Shown here piece by piece: positions 1-10,398 of a DNA stretch of 64,000 nucleotides. The position numbers were made by a program, and so were the translations under genes. Position 1 is the stretch's first letter. The number at the start of each line of letters is the position of its first letter. Below the pieces are notes generated by a model. That model did no database searches and had not been told where the DNA came from. It saw only the letters and a list, made by a program, of their open reading frames with translations. The DNA comes from Humidesulfovibrio sp. (GTDB lineage Bacteria; Desulfobacterota; Desulfovibrionia; Desulfovibrionales; Desulfovibrionaceae): contig JARLHQ010000003.1 in assembly GCA_031292175.1 (NCBI GenBank), forward strand, positions 62,001-126,000, given 5' to 3'.

Positions 1-121
1 AGGCCACGCGGTCAAGCTTCCAGTTCAGGCCTTTGATGTAGGAGTAAACCCGCCAAGCGAGCCCGCCCACGAACACCAGGAAGGTCAGCCAGAGAAGAGG
101 TCCGGTAATGATCTGATACAT
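1..121 (-). CDS. hmcE: HmcE-like membrane subunit of Hmc redox complex (partial, runs off left edge)
   Basis: Reverse-strand ATG at 121, MYQIITGPLLWLTFLVFVGGLAWRVYSYIKGLNWKLDRVA; directly downstream of hmcD/hmcC-like genes. Confidence 0.65.
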   Translation of the reverse strand, partial: MYQIITGPLLWLTFLVFVGGLAWRVYSYIKGLNWKLDRVA

Positions 122-124
122 GGC

Positions 125-280
125 TTACTCCTTGTCGTGCTCGGGAAACTTGTGAATTTCCTCGTCGCGCGAGGTCATGAAGGCCCAGAGGCCCCAAAAG
201 CCAAGCACAAACAGTCCCATCAGGATGTAGGTGATGCTTTTGGTGTGCAACATGAAATCGTGATAAACGTAGTATTCCAT
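125..280 (-). CDS. hmcD: HmcD-like small membrane subunit (about 51 aa)
   Basis: Short reverse ORF MEYYVYHDFMLHTKSITYILMGLFVLGFWGFWAFMTSRDEEIHKFPEHDKE; one TM helix; position in the hmc gene order. Confidence 0.6.
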   Translation of the reverse strand: MEYYVYHDFMLHTKSITYILMGLFVLGFWGLWAFMTSRDEEIHKFPEHDKE

Positions 281-292
281 GATGGACCTCCT

Positions 293-1453
293 TTAGTGGG
301 CGTCCTTGTAATCGGGGTGCTCGAAGAAGATGGGCATGCGGCTGACGATGAAACGGTACACCGTCACGCCCACTGTCACCACGAAAATGGAGAGCATGAT
401 CTCCATGAAGCTCGGGAAGTAGCGCTGGCTCGCCGGAAGCTGCCAGTTGAACGCCACGACGGACACGTTAAGACGGTTCAGGATGATGCCGACCACGGTC
501 ATGGCCGCGGCCCACTTGATGAGCGGGATGTTCTTCTCGCGGGAGCCGATGGCGTACAGAAGGCTCGGCAGGGCCACGAAGCCCAGGACCTCGAGCAGCC
601 ACCAAGCGCCCCAGCCCGTGGCCAGGTAGTGCCAGTTGTTGTCGTAGGCCACGGCCACCAGCTTCACACAGAAGTAGGCGGCGAGCGAGATGGAGGCCCC
701 GCGCGCGAAACCCAGGATCACGCCGTCATGCTCGTCCTTGTGCGTCTGGTCCATCATGTGGTGCCAAGGCTTGTGGGCCAAGGTTCCCTCGAAGATGACC
801 ATGGACAGGCCGGCCGGGATGCTCGACACGAAGAAGAGGATCGCCAGATACGGACTGTACCAGAGCGGGTGAATCTTGGACGGCACGGCGATGTACAGCG
901 CGCCGAGCGAACTCTGGTGCAGGGTGGACAGGACGACGCCCATTACGGTGAGGGCGATCGTCAGCTTCGTGATCTTGTCGCGCAGGTTCTTCATGCCCAG
1001 CCACTCGAACATGGCGGGCGAGAACTCGATGGCCAGCACGGTGACGTACAGGAACACGCACAGGCCCACTTCATACAGGAACGACGTGGTGCCGGGCTGC
1101 ACGAAGATGGGGTACACCAGGCGGTAGGGACGGCCCACGTCGTAGTGCAGGGCGAAGACGACCAGGGCATAGCCCAGAAAGGCCGTCAGGATCGCCGGAC
1201 GCACCGCGGAGTGGTACTTCTTGAGCCCGAAGATGTAGCAGGCGGTGCTGGTGGTGTAGCCGCCGGCCGCCAGTGCAACGCCGCACAGGAGGTCGAAGCC
1301 GATCCAGATGCCCCAGGGGTTGTTCTGGTCCAGGTTGGTGACCGTGCCCAGGCCCTTGGTGAAGCGCAGGAACGTGATCACCAGGCCCATGGCCAGGATG
1401 ATCACGGTGATGATGTTCGCCGGGGTTATAAGAGACTTGTTTTCCGTGGACAT
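293..1453 (-). CDS. hmcC: NrfD/HmcC-like polytopic membrane subunit
   Basis: 386 aa, many TM helices, NrfD-family character, between HmcB-like and HmcD-like genes. Confidence 0.85.
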   Translation of the reverse strand: MSTENKSLITPANIITVIILAMGLVITFLRFTKGLGTVTNLDQNNPWGIWIGFDLLCGVALAAGGYTTSTACYIFGLKKYHSAVRPAILTAFLGYALVVFALHYDVGRPYRLVYPIFVQPGTTSFLYEVGLCVFLYVTVLAIEFSPAMFEWLGMKNLRDKITKLTIALTVMGVVLSTLHQSSLGALYIAVPSKIHPLWYSPYLAILFFVSSIPAGLSMVIFEGTLAHKPWHHMMDQTHKDEHDGVILGFARGASISLAAYFCVKLVAVAYDNNWHYLATGWGAWWLLEVLGFVALPSLLYAIGSREKNIPLIKWAAAMTVVGIILNRLNVSVVAFNWQLPASQRYFPSFMEIMLSIFVVTVGVTVYRFIVSRMPIFFEHPDYKDAH

Positions 1454-2515
1454 TTACGCCCCCTCCCCGTCGTTGTCGTCGGTGTCTTTTTTGGCGGCGG
1501 CCGCCTCTTCAAGGGCGCGCTTCACTTCGCGCTCGATGGCCTGGTTCTTGTCGCGTTCGGCATTCTCCATGGCCTTGGCGAGCTTGGCGTCGGCGTCGGC
1601 CTTGGTGGCGATCTTGGCGGCCTTCACAGCGGCCTTCTGTTCTTCCTCGGCCACCTTCTCCTTGCGCTTGTTGATGGCCCACACGCCGCCCAAGAGGGCC
1701 GGCCACAGGGCCGCAACCATGGGCACCACGGAAAGCGGCCCGGAGGTGATCTCCGGCACGCTCTTCTCGCCCAGGTCCTCGCGCAGGCCGATGTCCTTGA
1801 AGGGCGCGCCAGAGAGGTACAGCCAGTTCGTGCCGCCCATCTCCTTCTCGCCGTAGATGTGGTCCACGTAGCGGCCGGGGTTCTTCAGGATGCGCGCGCG
1901 GGCGATCTCGATCAGATCCGTACGCTTGCCGTAGACCAGAGCCTCCTTGGGGCAGGCGCCCACACAGCCAGGCATTGTCAGTTCGCCTTTCTGGATCTGG
2001 TCGTGGCACATGGTGCATTTCCGCACCCGGGGGGTGAGCGGATCATTATACTCATACGCCGGGATGCTGAACGGGCAGGCCACCATGCAGTAGCGGCAAC
2101 CCACGCAGACGGTCGGATCGTAGGTCACCGAGCCGTCAGGGTTCTTGGTGAAGGCCCGGACGAAGCAGACCGAGGCGCAGGCTGGCTCCATGCAGTGGTT
2201 GCACTGCGCCTTGCGGAACACCGTGCCCTTCTCGCCCTGATACTTGTTCACCACCGTGTAGGTCTTCTCGTCGGTGCGGCGCTCCTTGTTAAGGACGGTC
2301 AGGTCCTCAAAGGGCTTGTCCGGAGCCGGGAGCTTGTTGACCTTGTTGCAACCGGCCTCGCATTTCCGGCAGCCGATGCAGCGGCTGGCGTCGAAAAGGA
2401 CGCCCTTGGCCTCGGGATAACCATTGAAGGTATGCGTTGAGGCTTGCGCGTTCGTGCCCAGGGTGGCCGTGATCCCCGCGGCGCCCAGCAAGCCGAGAAA
2501 CTGTCTTCTCTTCAT
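1454..2515 (-). CDS. hmcB: HmcB-like 4Fe-4S ferredoxin subunit with Tat-type leader
   Basis: [20 protein letters not shown] leader; several CxxCxxCxxxC clusters ([26 protein letters not shown]); C-terminal TM segment. Confidence 0.85.
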   Translation of the reverse strand: MKRRQFLGLLGAAGITATLGTNAQASTHTFNGYPEAKGVLFDASRCIGCRKCEAGCNKVNKLPAPDKPFEDLTVLNKERRTDEKTYTVVNKYQGEKGTVFRKAQCNHCMEPACASVCFVRAFTKNPDGSVTYDPTVCVGCRYCMVACPFSIPAYEYNDPLTPRVRKCTMCHDQIQKGELTMPGCVGACPKEALVYGKRTDLIEIARARILKNPGRYVDHIYGEKEMGGTNWLYLSGAPFKDIGLREDLGEKSVPEITSGPLSVVPMVAALWPALLGGVWAINKRKEKVAEEEQKAAVKAAKIATKADADAKLAKAMENAERDKNQAIEREVKRALEEAAAAKKDTDDNDGEGA

Positions 2516-2546
2516 GGACGTGCTCCTTATTGTGCCGGGGTCCGGC

Positions 2547-4232
2547 CTACTTCTTCTTTTCCTTGTGACAGCCCACACAATCCGTGTTCAGGGGCTTCTT
2601 CAGGCCCATGGACTTGTGGCAGCTCATGCACTGGCCATGGTAGGCGGCCTTAAGCCCCGGACGGCCCGACGTGCTCGCGTCGAAGGGCTTGCCGTGGCAA
2701 TTCTCACAACGGGGCGGCTTCTTGGCGCCGGGCTGGCCATGGTGGTGGCAAGCCTGGCAGAGGGTGCCCGGGTCAGCATGGAACACGCCGGACATCTTGG
2801 AGTCCTTGAGGTTCTCCACGAGCTTCAAGATGATCTTGCGGTGGGGCATCTCGGCGCCCTCGTACTCGTTGGCCATGCCCTTGATGCTGACCTTCTCCGG
2901 AATGTCGTCGACATTGAAGATGTCGGCCTTCTCGGCGCGGTCCTTCAAAAGCGCGCTCGCGGCGGCGGTCTTTTCCTCAGGCTTCATGTTCCAGTAGGCG
3001 GGCATCTGGCCCTGTTCGGCCGGGACATTCAGCTTGCCCTGGATGTGGCACTTTTTGCACTCGTCCGCGGGCGGGGTCTTGCGGGCCTTGATCATGTCAT
3101 GGCAACCCGCGCATTTGGGCTCAGCCTTCTTCTGATTGTGGCAGCCGATGCAGCTCTGCTGCGCGGTGGCCTGGTGCATGGCCTGCTCAAGCCGCACGTA
3201 CCCGCCTTCCTTGGAGCCGGCGACGGTGTGGCACTTGTTGCAAGCCTGAAGGCCCTTGTGGTGACAGGTGCGGCAGGACTCCACGCTCTTTTCATGAAGC
3301 TTGTGGTTGAACACCGCCGGGCTCATGGCCTGGGGCTTCGCGTCCGCAACGGGCTTCTCGACGCTCATGAGCGTCAGGTCGGGCTGGTTGCGACGGATCA
3401 GGCGAGTGTCGTCCGGCACCTTGGCCATGGCCGCCTTGTTGTCCAGCGCAATCTTCTCCTGGCCCGCCTTGCTGTGGCAGCCGGCGCACTCCACGGGCCC
3501 GGTCTCCTTGACGCCCTTGAGGACCAGGGAACGGTGGCAATTCACACAGGCGGCGTGGGAGGCCTCGGACATGCTGCGCGTGTCCTTGGTGGGCTTCTCC
3601 AGGTGGCACACGCGGCAGGACTCTTCCTTGCCCTTGGCGTAGAAGGTCTTCTTCGTATCCTTATTGAACTCGTGGTGGCAGCGGTCGCAGTTGTCCTTGG
3701 CCACCTCGCCGTTTTCACCCTTCAGGCCGGAGGGAATCGCCTTGGCCTCAGAGTGACGGAAGTGCAGTGCGTTGGTAAAGCCAGCAGGCTGTCTGGCGGA
3801 CACGATCTGGCTCTTGGCGTCATGGCAGGAGCGGCAGTCGCCGTCGAGGGGGCCAGTCTTCTCCCCCTTCTTGGTCATGTCGGTGTGACACCCGATGCAA
3901 TTCTGGTGATAGACAGCCTTGGCCTCGGCCTTCGTGGTGTCCTTCTCGCGCTTGAACTTGATCACAAGCTGGCCGTCCTTCTCCAGGTGGCAGGCCTTGC
4001 AGTCCTTGCCAGCCTTCGCCAGGGCAGCCGTGTGCTTGTCGTGCAAGAACGTGACGGGCGGCAGCTCCAGCGCGCCCAGGGACTTCATGGTGTCGATCTG
4101 CACCACGTCCGCCCTGGCGGCTGCGTTTGCCTGCGCCTCCCCGACCCCCTGCGCCTCAAGGCTCAGGATCGAGACCACGGCCAGGACGAACAGGGTCCCG
4201 GCGCTCAGCAGCAGCACTCTTCCTTTTTCCAT
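2547..4232 (-). CDS. hmcA: High-molecular-weight cytochrome c HmcA (16 CxxCH motifs)
   Basis: Translation contains 16 CxxCH heme-attachment motifs and an N-terminal signal anchor [21 protein letters not shown]. Confidence 0.92.
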   Translation of the reverse strand: MEKGRVLLLSAGTLFVLAVVSILSLEAQGVGEAQANAAARADVVQIDTMKSLGALELPPVTFLHDKHTAALAKAGKDCKACHLEKDGQLVIKFKREKDTTKAEAKAVYHQNCIGCHTDMTKKGEKTGPLDGDCRSCHDAKSQIVSARQPAGFTNALHFRHSEAKAIPSGLKGENGEVAKDNCDRCHHEFNKDTKKTFYAKGKEESCRVCHLEKPTKDTRSMSEASHAACVNCHRSLVLKGVKETGPVECAGCHSKAGQEKIALDNKAAMAKVPDDTRLIRRNQPDLTLMSVEKPVADAKPQAMSPAVFNHKLHEKSVESCRTCHHKGLQACNKCHTVAGSKEGGYVRLEQAMHQATAQQSCIGCHNQKKAEPKCAGCHDMIKARKTPPADECKKCHIQGKLNVPAEQGQMPAYWNMKPEEKTAAASALLKDRAEKADIFNVDDIPEKVSIKGMANEYEGAEMPHRKIILKLVENLKDSKMSGVFHADPGTLCQACHHHGQPGAKKPPRCENCHGKPFDASTSGRPGLKAAYHGQCMSCHKSMGLKKPLNTDCVGCHKEKKK

Positions 4233-4613
4233 GTTGTTGTTCCTTGCCTCGTACGTTTGAGAGGGTTGCCGTAACCTAATAAAACCCAAGACGCGCGCGA
4301 CCCGGAAAACCGGGCCGACGCGGCATTTCCGCCAGAAAAGTGGGAATATTGTCAGCCCCGTGACTAACCAATTCCATACTACCCGTCAAGGGATACTGCC
4401 TACATTTTGTATGAAATAAATATCCTGCACATCTGGCATGTTATGCAATTCAGCAGGGTTTTCGGTATTTCCGCGTCCTATTTCCCCCACTCGGAAGGTG
4501 ATTAGCGGCCCCCTCAAACCACCGCGTTGGACAAGCGCTCAACGATTGCGTATACCCCACTCGCTGTGCGGTGGGCTTGTTCTGGCGCGCAGACGATTCT
4601 TCGTGAGGTTTTC

Positions 4614-4991
4614 ATGCTCCGACCGGATTTTGCAAAATGTGGCGGCCTAGTGCCGGTCATCGCCCAAGAGGCCGAGACCGGCGAGGTGCTCATGCTCGCC
4701 TACATGAACGAGGCGGCGTGGGACAAAACGCTTGAAACCGGCGAGGTCCATTACTTTAGCCGCAGCCGCAATACGCTGTGGCACAAGGGCGGCACCTCGG
4801 GCCACGTGCAGAAGGTCCATACCATCCGCCTGGACTGCGACGCCGACACGGTGCTGGTCCAGGTGACCCAATTGGGCGGGGCGGCTTGCCATACAGGCCG
4901 CAAAAGCTGTTTCTACCGCGAACTTGCCGGCGACACCGAGCGCGAGTGCTCGCCGATGGTATTTGACCCCAAGGAGGTCTACGGAAAATGA
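4614..4991 (+). CDS. hisI: Phosphoribosyl-AMP cyclohydrolase
   Basis: [68 protein letters not shown]; HisI signature; overlaps hisG by 4 bp. Confidence 0.95.
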   Translation: MLRPDFAKCGGLVPVIAQEAETGEVLMLAYMNEAAWDKTLETGEVHYFSRSRNTLWHKGGTSGHVQKVHTIRLDCDADTVLVQVTQLGGAACHTGRKSCFYRELAGDTERECSPMVFDPKEVYGK

Positions 4992-5869
4992 GCGACTGCA
5001 AAAAACTGAAGCTGGGCATCCCCAAAGGCTCCCTCCAGGACGCCACCATCAAGCTTTTCGAAAAGAGCGGCTGGAAGATCCGTCTGCACTCCCGCAACTA
5101 TTTCCCGGAGATCGACGACGACGACATCTCCTGCAGCATGTGCCGCGCCCAGGAAATGAGCATCTACGTGGAGCAGGGCACCCTTGACGTGGGCCTGACC
5201 GGCAAGGACTGGATCCTGGAGAACAACTCCGATGTGGTCGTGGTCTCCGACCTGGTCTACTCCAAGGTGAGCAACCGGCCTGCGCGCTGGGTGCTGGCCG
5301 TGGCCGGCGACGCCCCCTACTCCAAGCCCGAAGACCTGGCGGGCAAAAAGATTGCCACCGAGTTGGTGAACTTCACCAAGAACTACTTCGCCGAGCGCGA
5401 CATCCCGGTGGAAGTGGCTTTCTCCTGGGGAGCAACCGAGGCCAAGGTGGTCGAGGGCCTGTGCGACGCCATCGTGGAGGTCACGGAGACCGGCACCACC
5501 ATCCGCGCGCACGGCCTGAAGATCATCAAGGACCTGCTGTTGACCAACACCCGGCTCATCGCCAACAAAAAATCTTGGGAAGACCCTTTCAAGCGCGCCA
5601 AGATCGAGAAGATGAACATGCTGCTGCAGGGCGCCCTCAAGGCCGAGCGCATGGTGGGCCTCAAGATGAACATGCCCAAAGCCAAGATGGACGAGGCGGG
5701 CAAGGTGCTGCCGAGCCTCACCTCGCCAACGGTGAGCGCCCTTTCCGACCCCGCCTGGCTGTCGGTGGAAATCGTCGTTGAGGAATGCGTCGTGCGCGAC
5801 CTGATCCCCGAGCTCAAAGCCCTGGGCGCCGAGGGCATCATCGAATACCCGCTGAACAAGGTCATCTAG
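4988..5869 (+). CDS. hisG: ATP phosphoribosyltransferase (long form)
   Basis: [24 protein letters not shown]...; C-terminal regulatory domain; 293 aa. Confidence 0.95.
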   Translation: MSDCKKLKLGIPKGSLQDATIKLFEKSGWKIRLHSRNYFPEIDDDDISCSMCRAQEMSIYVEQGTLDVGLTGKDWILENNSDVVVVSDLVYSKVSNRPARWVLAVAGDAPYSKPEDLAGKKIATELVNFTKNYFAERDIPVEVAFSWGATEAKVVEGLCDAIVEVTETGTTIRAHGLKIIKDLLLTNTRLIANKKSWEDPFKRAKIEKMNMLLQGALKAERMVGLKMNMPKAKMDEAGKVLPSLTSPTVSALSDPAWLSVEIVVEECVVRDLIPELKALGAEGIIEYPLNKVI

Positions 5870-5874
5870 CAAAC

Positions 5875-5918
5875 AAGAAGGGGCGCCCGCGCAAGTGGGA
5901 CGCCCCTTCTTTTTCTTT
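5875..5918 (+). terminator. Intrinsic terminator after hisG
   Basis: AAGAAGGGGCG ... CGCCCCTTCTT 11-bp stem followed by a T-rich tract. Confidence 0.85.
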
Positions 5919-5946
5919 CCTCAAGTCTGCACCGGAGGATGACGCC

Positions 5947-6153
5947 ATGTTTTCCAGAGCCGCTCTTTTCGCCGTGGCGCTGGTGCTCCTGGGCTACCGC
6001 TGGGGTAAGGGCAAGGCCACTCCCAAGCCGCCGTCCCAGGTTGTGCTGCAGCCCGCGCCTCCGCCCAAAGCCTCCTGGCTCTCGGTCCGCGTCCTGCTCA
6101 TCATCGTCATCATCCTGCTGTGCATCGCCATCTTGACGAGCCTGCAGCGCTAG
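5947..6153 (+). CDS. Small membrane protein (68 aa), unknown
   Basis: Two hydrophobic segments (MFSRAALFAVALVLLGYRW; VRVLLIIVIILLCIAILTSL) flanking a Pro-rich linker. Confidence 0.6.
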   Translation: MFSRAALFAVALVLLGYRWGKGKATPKPPSQVVLQPAPPPKASWLSVRVLLIIVIILLCIAILTSLQR

Positions 6154-6500
6154 GACTCCACGCCCGCAAGCTCGCTCAATTTTTTCGCCACCACGTTCAG
6201 CCGGATGCCGTTGGCCTCGATGATGGTGCCCGTGGCCCGAAAGCCATCCTCCGTCACCACGGTGACCTCAAGCTCCAGTTTTACGGCCGAACGCGGTCCG
6301 AAGGACGGGTACTTCTCCCCGTGCAGGTGACAGGCCTCCACCAGCAGCAACAGGCGCAAGTCCTCGCCCTCCTCCTGCCGCCCCCGGAGCACGTGGTTCT
6401 CATTGGCCCCATGCACGCCGCAGGCGTCGAACACGACGATGGCCTCGCCCATGGTGGCCAGGCTGGATTGAAAGACCACAAGATACACTCCGTTCAACAT
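6150..6500 (-). CDS. Conserved hypothetical protein (116 aa)
   Basis: Start at MLNGVYLVVFQSSLATMGEAIVVFDACGVHGANENH; coherent reverse ORF. Confidence 0.65.
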   Translation of the reverse strand: MLNGVYLVVFQSSLATMGEAIVVFDACGVHGANENHVLRGRQEEGEDLRLLLLVEACHLHGEKYPSFGPRSAVKLELEVTVVTEDGFRATGTIIEANGIRLNVVAKKLSELAGVES

Positions 6501-6613
6501 GGATGGCTCCTTGCACAAAGGACTACCCTGAAATGTACACAGAAATTCCACAGAAGAAAAGGCTCGGAAGCGTCTATTTCCAGCCCCGTTGAAATCGCCT
6601 TCCAGCTACGGAA

Positions 6614-6648
6614 AAGGGCCGGAGTGTTTCTCCGGCCCTCTTTGTTCT
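6614..6648 (+). terminator. Terminator-like hairpin
   Basis: AGGGCCGGAG TGTTT CTCCGGCCCT followed by CTTTGTT. Confidence 0.6.
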
Positions 6649-6658
6649 GACAAAAGGC

Positions 6659-7210
6659 TCAGACGGTGCGCTGGCGCAGCAGTTCCAGCAGCGCCAGGGC
6701 TTCCGCCGAGGGCTGGGCCTCCACCCGTCGGTACTCACTGCCGTCCGGGGTGCGCGTCATGAGCCCACAATCGCACAGGCCGCGCCGCAGCAGCGGGTGG
6801 TCGCCAAAGGTATGCGTGGCGTTCAGCACGACCGTGAGCTCTTGCTCGGTGAATACGCGCCGCGCGGGCACGCGGGACCACACCACCCACAGACAGACGG
6901 ATTCCAGACCCCGGCGCGATGGCCAGCGCGCCAACCGCCCCTCGCCGTCAAAGAGCCGCAGCAGGCGGCGCAAACGGTTCGCGTCCACGGGCGGCGGCGC
7001 GGGCTTGGACTCGGCCAGGCGTGCCAGGGCTTCGCGCTGGGCGCGCAGGTGCTGGAAGTTGCGAAAACCGGAGGACCGCGCCAGCATGTTCAACAGTTGC
7101 AAGTGGCCTGGGGTGCGCACGTGGTCGGGCAACTGGCCGGACAATTCTCTGGAGAGTGCGCGGGCGAAGACGGAGATATCCTCCGCATGCAGGGGCAGGG
7201 GCGTTTTCAT
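6659..7210 (-). CDS. DUF2087-domain protein (putative regulator)
   Basis: LRRLLRLFDGEGRLARWPSRRGLE...VVLNATHTFGDHPLLRRGLCDCGLMTRTPDGSEYRRVE resembles DUF2087. Confidence 0.75.
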   Translation of the reverse strand: MKTPLPLHAEDISVFARALSRELSGQLPDHVRTPGHLQLLNMLARSSGFRNFQHLRAQREALARLAESKPAPPPVDANRLRRLLRLFDGEGRLARWPSRRGLESVCLWVVWSRVPARRVFTEQELTVVLNATHTFGDHPLLRRGLCDCGLMTRTPDGSEYRRVEAQPSAEALALLELLRQRTV

Positions 7211-7440
7211 GGCAAAAACCTCACAGGCGGGCCTCTCCCTATGGAGGGAGCGCCGGTGGTCGCCGACTTCCGGCTCGGCACGCGGATGAGGTGTCGAGGG
7301 GATGGATGCTGTGCGGCAGGTTTAGCTCCCCGGAAGCGGGGCGGCGACGCCTTGGTGAACTGCCGACCAAGGGTGTTTCTAACGCAAGCCGCAACGGGGC
7401 GCAAGGCCCCGGAGGCACGCGCCCAGCGGCAGCCCCCTGG

Positions 7441-8196
7441 TTAGTCCCGCCAGATGAGCGCCATCATGCGGCCCGTGGCTCCCCCGGTCGTCCGGGCGGC
7501 GCGGTAGGAAAAGTAATCCTCCGGGTGCGACTGCGTACACTGGTCGAGGCCAAAGACACGCGCAGGCTCAAGCCCGGCGGCCTCCAGCTGGTGGCGGGTC
7601 AGCCGCCAAAGGTCCACGGTTTCGGCCTTGCGGTCGAAGAAGGGCATGAATTGCTCGCCAAACTCGGACGCGAAATTCATGAACTGCGCGCGGGCCGGGC
7701 CAAGGCTGGGGCCGCGCACGGCATAAAGTTCGTGCGGACGGCAGCCATAGAACCCGCACAGCCGCTCGACTGCGCCGCCTGGCAGGTTCAACACATTGCC
7801 GCGCCAGCCCACGTGCAGCGCGGCCACAAAACGTCCGGTCTCGTGCGCCAGCAGCACGGGCTGACAGTCCGCCGTCTTGATGACGAGCGCCAATCCGGGC
7901 CTGGAGGTGGCCTGGGCATCGCCCTCCAGGGTCGCGGGCATATCAAGCGGCGTGGGCGCGGGCTCCATGTGCAACAGGTCGCCATGCACCTGCTTGAGCT
8001 CGCACCAATCCCCGAGACCAAGCTGCCCGGCCAGGGCGCGGCGGTTCTCGACCACGCGCGCGCAATCATCGCCCACGTCGAAGGACAGGTTGGCCCCGTC
8101 AAAGGGCGGCAAGCTCACGCCGCCTTGTCGGGTGGTGAAGACGCAGGACACCCCGGCCAGGCCGGGGAAACGGAAGGACGTGAGCCCTAGCGGAAC
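7441..8196 (-). CDS. pgeF: Peptidoglycan editing factor / polyphenol oxidase family (YfiH, DUF152)
   Basis: VFTTRQGGVS, KQVHGD, TADCQPVLL, HVGWRGN motifs typical of YfiH/PgeF. Confidence 0.9.
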   Translation of the reverse strand, partial: VPLGLTSFRFPGLAGVSCVFTTRQGGVSLPPFDGANLSFDVGDDCARVVENRRALAGQLGLGDWCELKQVHGDLLHMEPAPTPLDMPATLEGDAQATSRPGLALVIKTADCQPVLLAHETGRFVAALHVGWRGNVLNLPGGAVERLCGFYGCRPHELYAVRGPSLGPARAQFMNFASEFGEQFMPFFDRKAETVDLWRLTRHQLEAAGLEPARVFGLDQCTQSHPEDYFSYRAARTTGGATGRMMALIWRD

Positions 8197-8786
8197 CATT
8201 TCAGCTCGCGCTCGGTGCACACACCCTGCACGGGCTCGTCCCAGGCATTGGTGGGCAGCACGGGCAAGCGCTGGAAATCATAGCACAGGCCGATGGTCAT
8301 GGCCCCGTCCATCTCCGGCTTGGCCAGCAGACGGTCATAATAGCCGCCGCCAAAGCCCAGGCGATAGCCGTGGGCGTCGAAGGCCACGGCGGGAACAAGC
8401 ACCAGGTCGGGCACAAAAGGCTCACCGGAGTCCTCGCGCGTGGCGCAGCAGGGCGCGGGCTCCATGATGTTGAAGGAGCCCTCGGTGAGTTCCTCCTCGC
8501 AGGCGCAGGAGCAAAGGTCCATGAAGCCCGGCTGCTCCGGCCGACAGCGCGGCAGAAGGGCGATGGCCCCGCGCTCCCACAGTTCCGTCAGCAACGGGCG
8601 GGTGTCGATTTCATTCTTGATGGGCCAGTACAAAAGCACGGACCAGGCGTTCTTCCACTCGGCCAGGGAACGGATGCGTTCAGCCACGGCCAGACTGGCT
8701 TTTTGCACCTCTGCCGGAGAAAGCGCCATGCGCCGTTCCACCAGCGCTTTGCGCAACTTGTCCTTTTCCAGACTCGCTTCGTTCAT
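8187..8786 (-). CDS. fau: 5-formyltetrahydrofolate cyclo-ligase
   Basis: LVLVPAVAFDAHGYRLGFGGGYYDRLL signature. Confidence 0.92.
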   Translation of the reverse strand: MNEASLEKDKLRKALVERRMALSPAEVQKASLAVAERIRSLAEWKNAWSVLLYWPIKNEIDTRPLLTELWERGAIALLPRCRPEQPGFMDLCSCACEEELTEGSFNIMEPAPCCATREDSGEPFVPDLVLVPAVAFDAHGYRLGFGGGYYDRLLAKPEMDGAMTIGLCYDFQRLPVLPTNAWDEPVQGVCTERELKWFR

Positions 8787-8968
8787 GAGACCCCCCCCTT
8801 AAAAATGGCGGCTTTCGGGTGCCCCCGCGCCCTTTGCGCCGCGATTTTGTGTATGCTATGACTGGCCCGATTGGAAGGAGAAAAAACCGCCCTTCCGTGT
8901 CGGAAAAGCAGCCAACGCCCGCACGGGGCGCGCGTGTCTGCAGCAGCATATCCGAGGGGGTCGCGCCG

Positions 8969-9637
8969 ATGTACTGGATCGTGGTGGGCGACGTGCATGA
9001 ATGCACGGCAATGTTTGAACACATTCCCGACGTGATCGGGGCCGAGGCCCTCATCCTCTCCGGCGATCTGACCAACCGGGGTGGCCCGGAAAACGCCGAC
9101 CGCGTGCTTGAAGCCGCATTGTGCGCCAACGCCCACGTGCTCGCCCAGGTCGGCAACATGGACAAGCCCGAGGTCACCACGCACCTTGCGCTGAAGGGCT
9201 GCAACATCCACCGTGAGACGCGGCGGCTCGCCCCCGGCCTGGCCCTCATGGGCGTGGGCTACTCCACCCGCACCCCCTTCGACACCCCCAGCGAGGCGGA
9301 CGAGGAAGAACTGGCCCTCTGGCTTGCGGATACCCATGCCAAGGCCAAGGCTTTGTCTGGACCCGGCGGCCGCATCCTGGCCGTCATCCACAACGCGCCG
9401 TACGGTACGAACCTGGACCATTTGACGAACGGCATGAACGTTGGCAGCAAGGCCGTGCGAGCCTTTCTGGACAAGGCCCAGCCAGAGATCTGCGTCTGCG
9501 GGCACATCCACGAGGGCCTGGGCGAGACCAGGCTGGGCCGCTGCCACGTGCTGAACCCCGGTCTGCTGAACGACGGCGGCTTTGTACGCGTGGACATGGA
9601 AAATGGCGCGCTTACCGCTGTCCTGGGCCACATCTAA
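8969..9637 (+). CDS. Metallophosphoesterase
   Basis: VVGDVHE, LILSGDLTNRG, VGNMDKPE, VCGHIHEG motifs. Confidence 0.88.
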   Translation: MYWIVVGDVHECTAMFEHIPDVIGAEALILSGDLTNRGGPENADRVLEAALCANAHVLAQVGNMDKPEVTTHLALKGCNIHRETRRLAPGLALMGVGYSTRTPFDTPSEADEEELALWLADTHAKAKALSGPGGRILAVIHNAPYGTNLDHLTNGMNVGSKAVRAFLDKAQPEICVCGHIHEGLGETRLGRCHVLNPGLLNDGGFVRVDMENGALTAVLGHI

Positions 9638-10116
9638 TGACCGCGGGCCTGGGTTGCCTGTTCGTAGGCAAGTGTCGTGAGGCCGCTCTGCGCGAGGCTG
9701 CGGCACTGTATGCGAAGAAGCTTTCGCATCTTGCGCGCTGCGAGGTGCTCACAATCAAGGACGCCCCGGCCGCCCTGCCCCCGGCGGAAAAAACCCTGCG
9801 CGAGGGACGCGACCTGCTCGCCAAGCTGCCGCCCGGCGCGGTGCCAGTGGTTCTGGACGAACGCGGCGAGATCTGGTCCAGCCGTGAGCTGGCCGCGAAA
9901 CTCAAGGCCTGGGAGGACGCGGCGCGCACACCCTGGTTCCTTGTGGGCGGGGCCTTCGGCCTGTCCGATGAGGTGCGCGAGCGCGCGAAGTCGGGCGGGG
10001 CGCTGTTTTCGCTCGGGCGCATCACCCTGCCGCACGAACTGTGCCGCGTGGTGCTCCTGGAGCAGCTTTACCGCGCCGCCAGCATCAACAAGGGTCTGCC
10101 CTATCATCACGACTAG
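9637..10116 (+). CDS. rlmH: 23S rRNA (pseudouridine1915-N3)-methyltransferase RlmH (SPOUT)
   Basis: VVLDERGEIWSSRELAAKL, FLVGGAFGLSDEVRERA, LSLGRITLPHELCRVVLLEQLYRA, GLPYHHD C-terminus. Confidence 0.93.
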   Translation: MTAGLGCLFVGKCREAALREAAALYAKKLSHLARCEVLTIKDAPAALPPAEKTLREGRDLLAKLPPGAVPVVLDERGEIWSSRELAAKLKAWEDAARTPWFLVGGAFGLSDEVRERAKSGGALFSLGRITLPHELCRVVLLEQLYRAASINKGLPYHHD

Positions 10117-10185
10117 CCCGGCACGACAAAACCGGCACAACTGCACCGCATACGAAACAGCGCAGGCAATGCGCGAGGACACGCC

Positions 10186-10398
10186 ATGCTCGACACCGCC
10201 GACCTGGACAAGATCGCGGAATACTTCGCCTCCGGCGATCTGGCCTTCGACTTTGAGAACGGGGACGAAGCACGCCGTCAGATGATTCTGGAGTATCTGG
10301 AGAAACTTATGGACCTGGCCGATCAGGCCGACGAGCTGGCCACGAAGCTCATCTTCAAGGGCGGCGTGCTCGGCGCGCTGGCGAGGGCCCAGAAGTAG
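10186..10398 (+). CDS. Small acidic hypothetical protein (70 aa)
   Basis: MLDTADLDKIAEYFASGDLAFDFENGDEARRQMILEYLEKLMDLADQADELATKLIFKGG; helical amphipathic composition. Confidence 0.6.
   Translation: MLDTADLDKIAEYFASGDLAFDFENGDEARRQMILEYLEKLMDLADQADELATKLIFKGGVLGALARAQK

Noticed and set aside
137-2440. Long + strand ORF (767 aa) antisense to hmcB/hmcC
   Set aside because: Shadow ORF from high-GC codon bias; His/Gly/Val/Leu-rich nonsense composition and overlaps clearly real reverse genes
2424-4274. 616-aa + ORF antisense to hmcA
   Set aside because: Opposite strand encodes a 16-heme cytochrome with a signal peptide; the + ORF is compositional artefact
4290-4613. Regulatory operator for hmc in the hmcA-hisI divergent region
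   Set aside because: AT-richer promoter-like DNA but no clear palindrome I could assign to Rex, HcpR or Rrf2-type sites
8787-8968. Possible 6S RNA upstream of fau, because ssrS-fau linkage is common in other proteobacteria
   Set aside because: A short GGGCCAGTC resemblance only; no convincing 6S closing stem or bubble recognised by eye. An Infernal scan would decide
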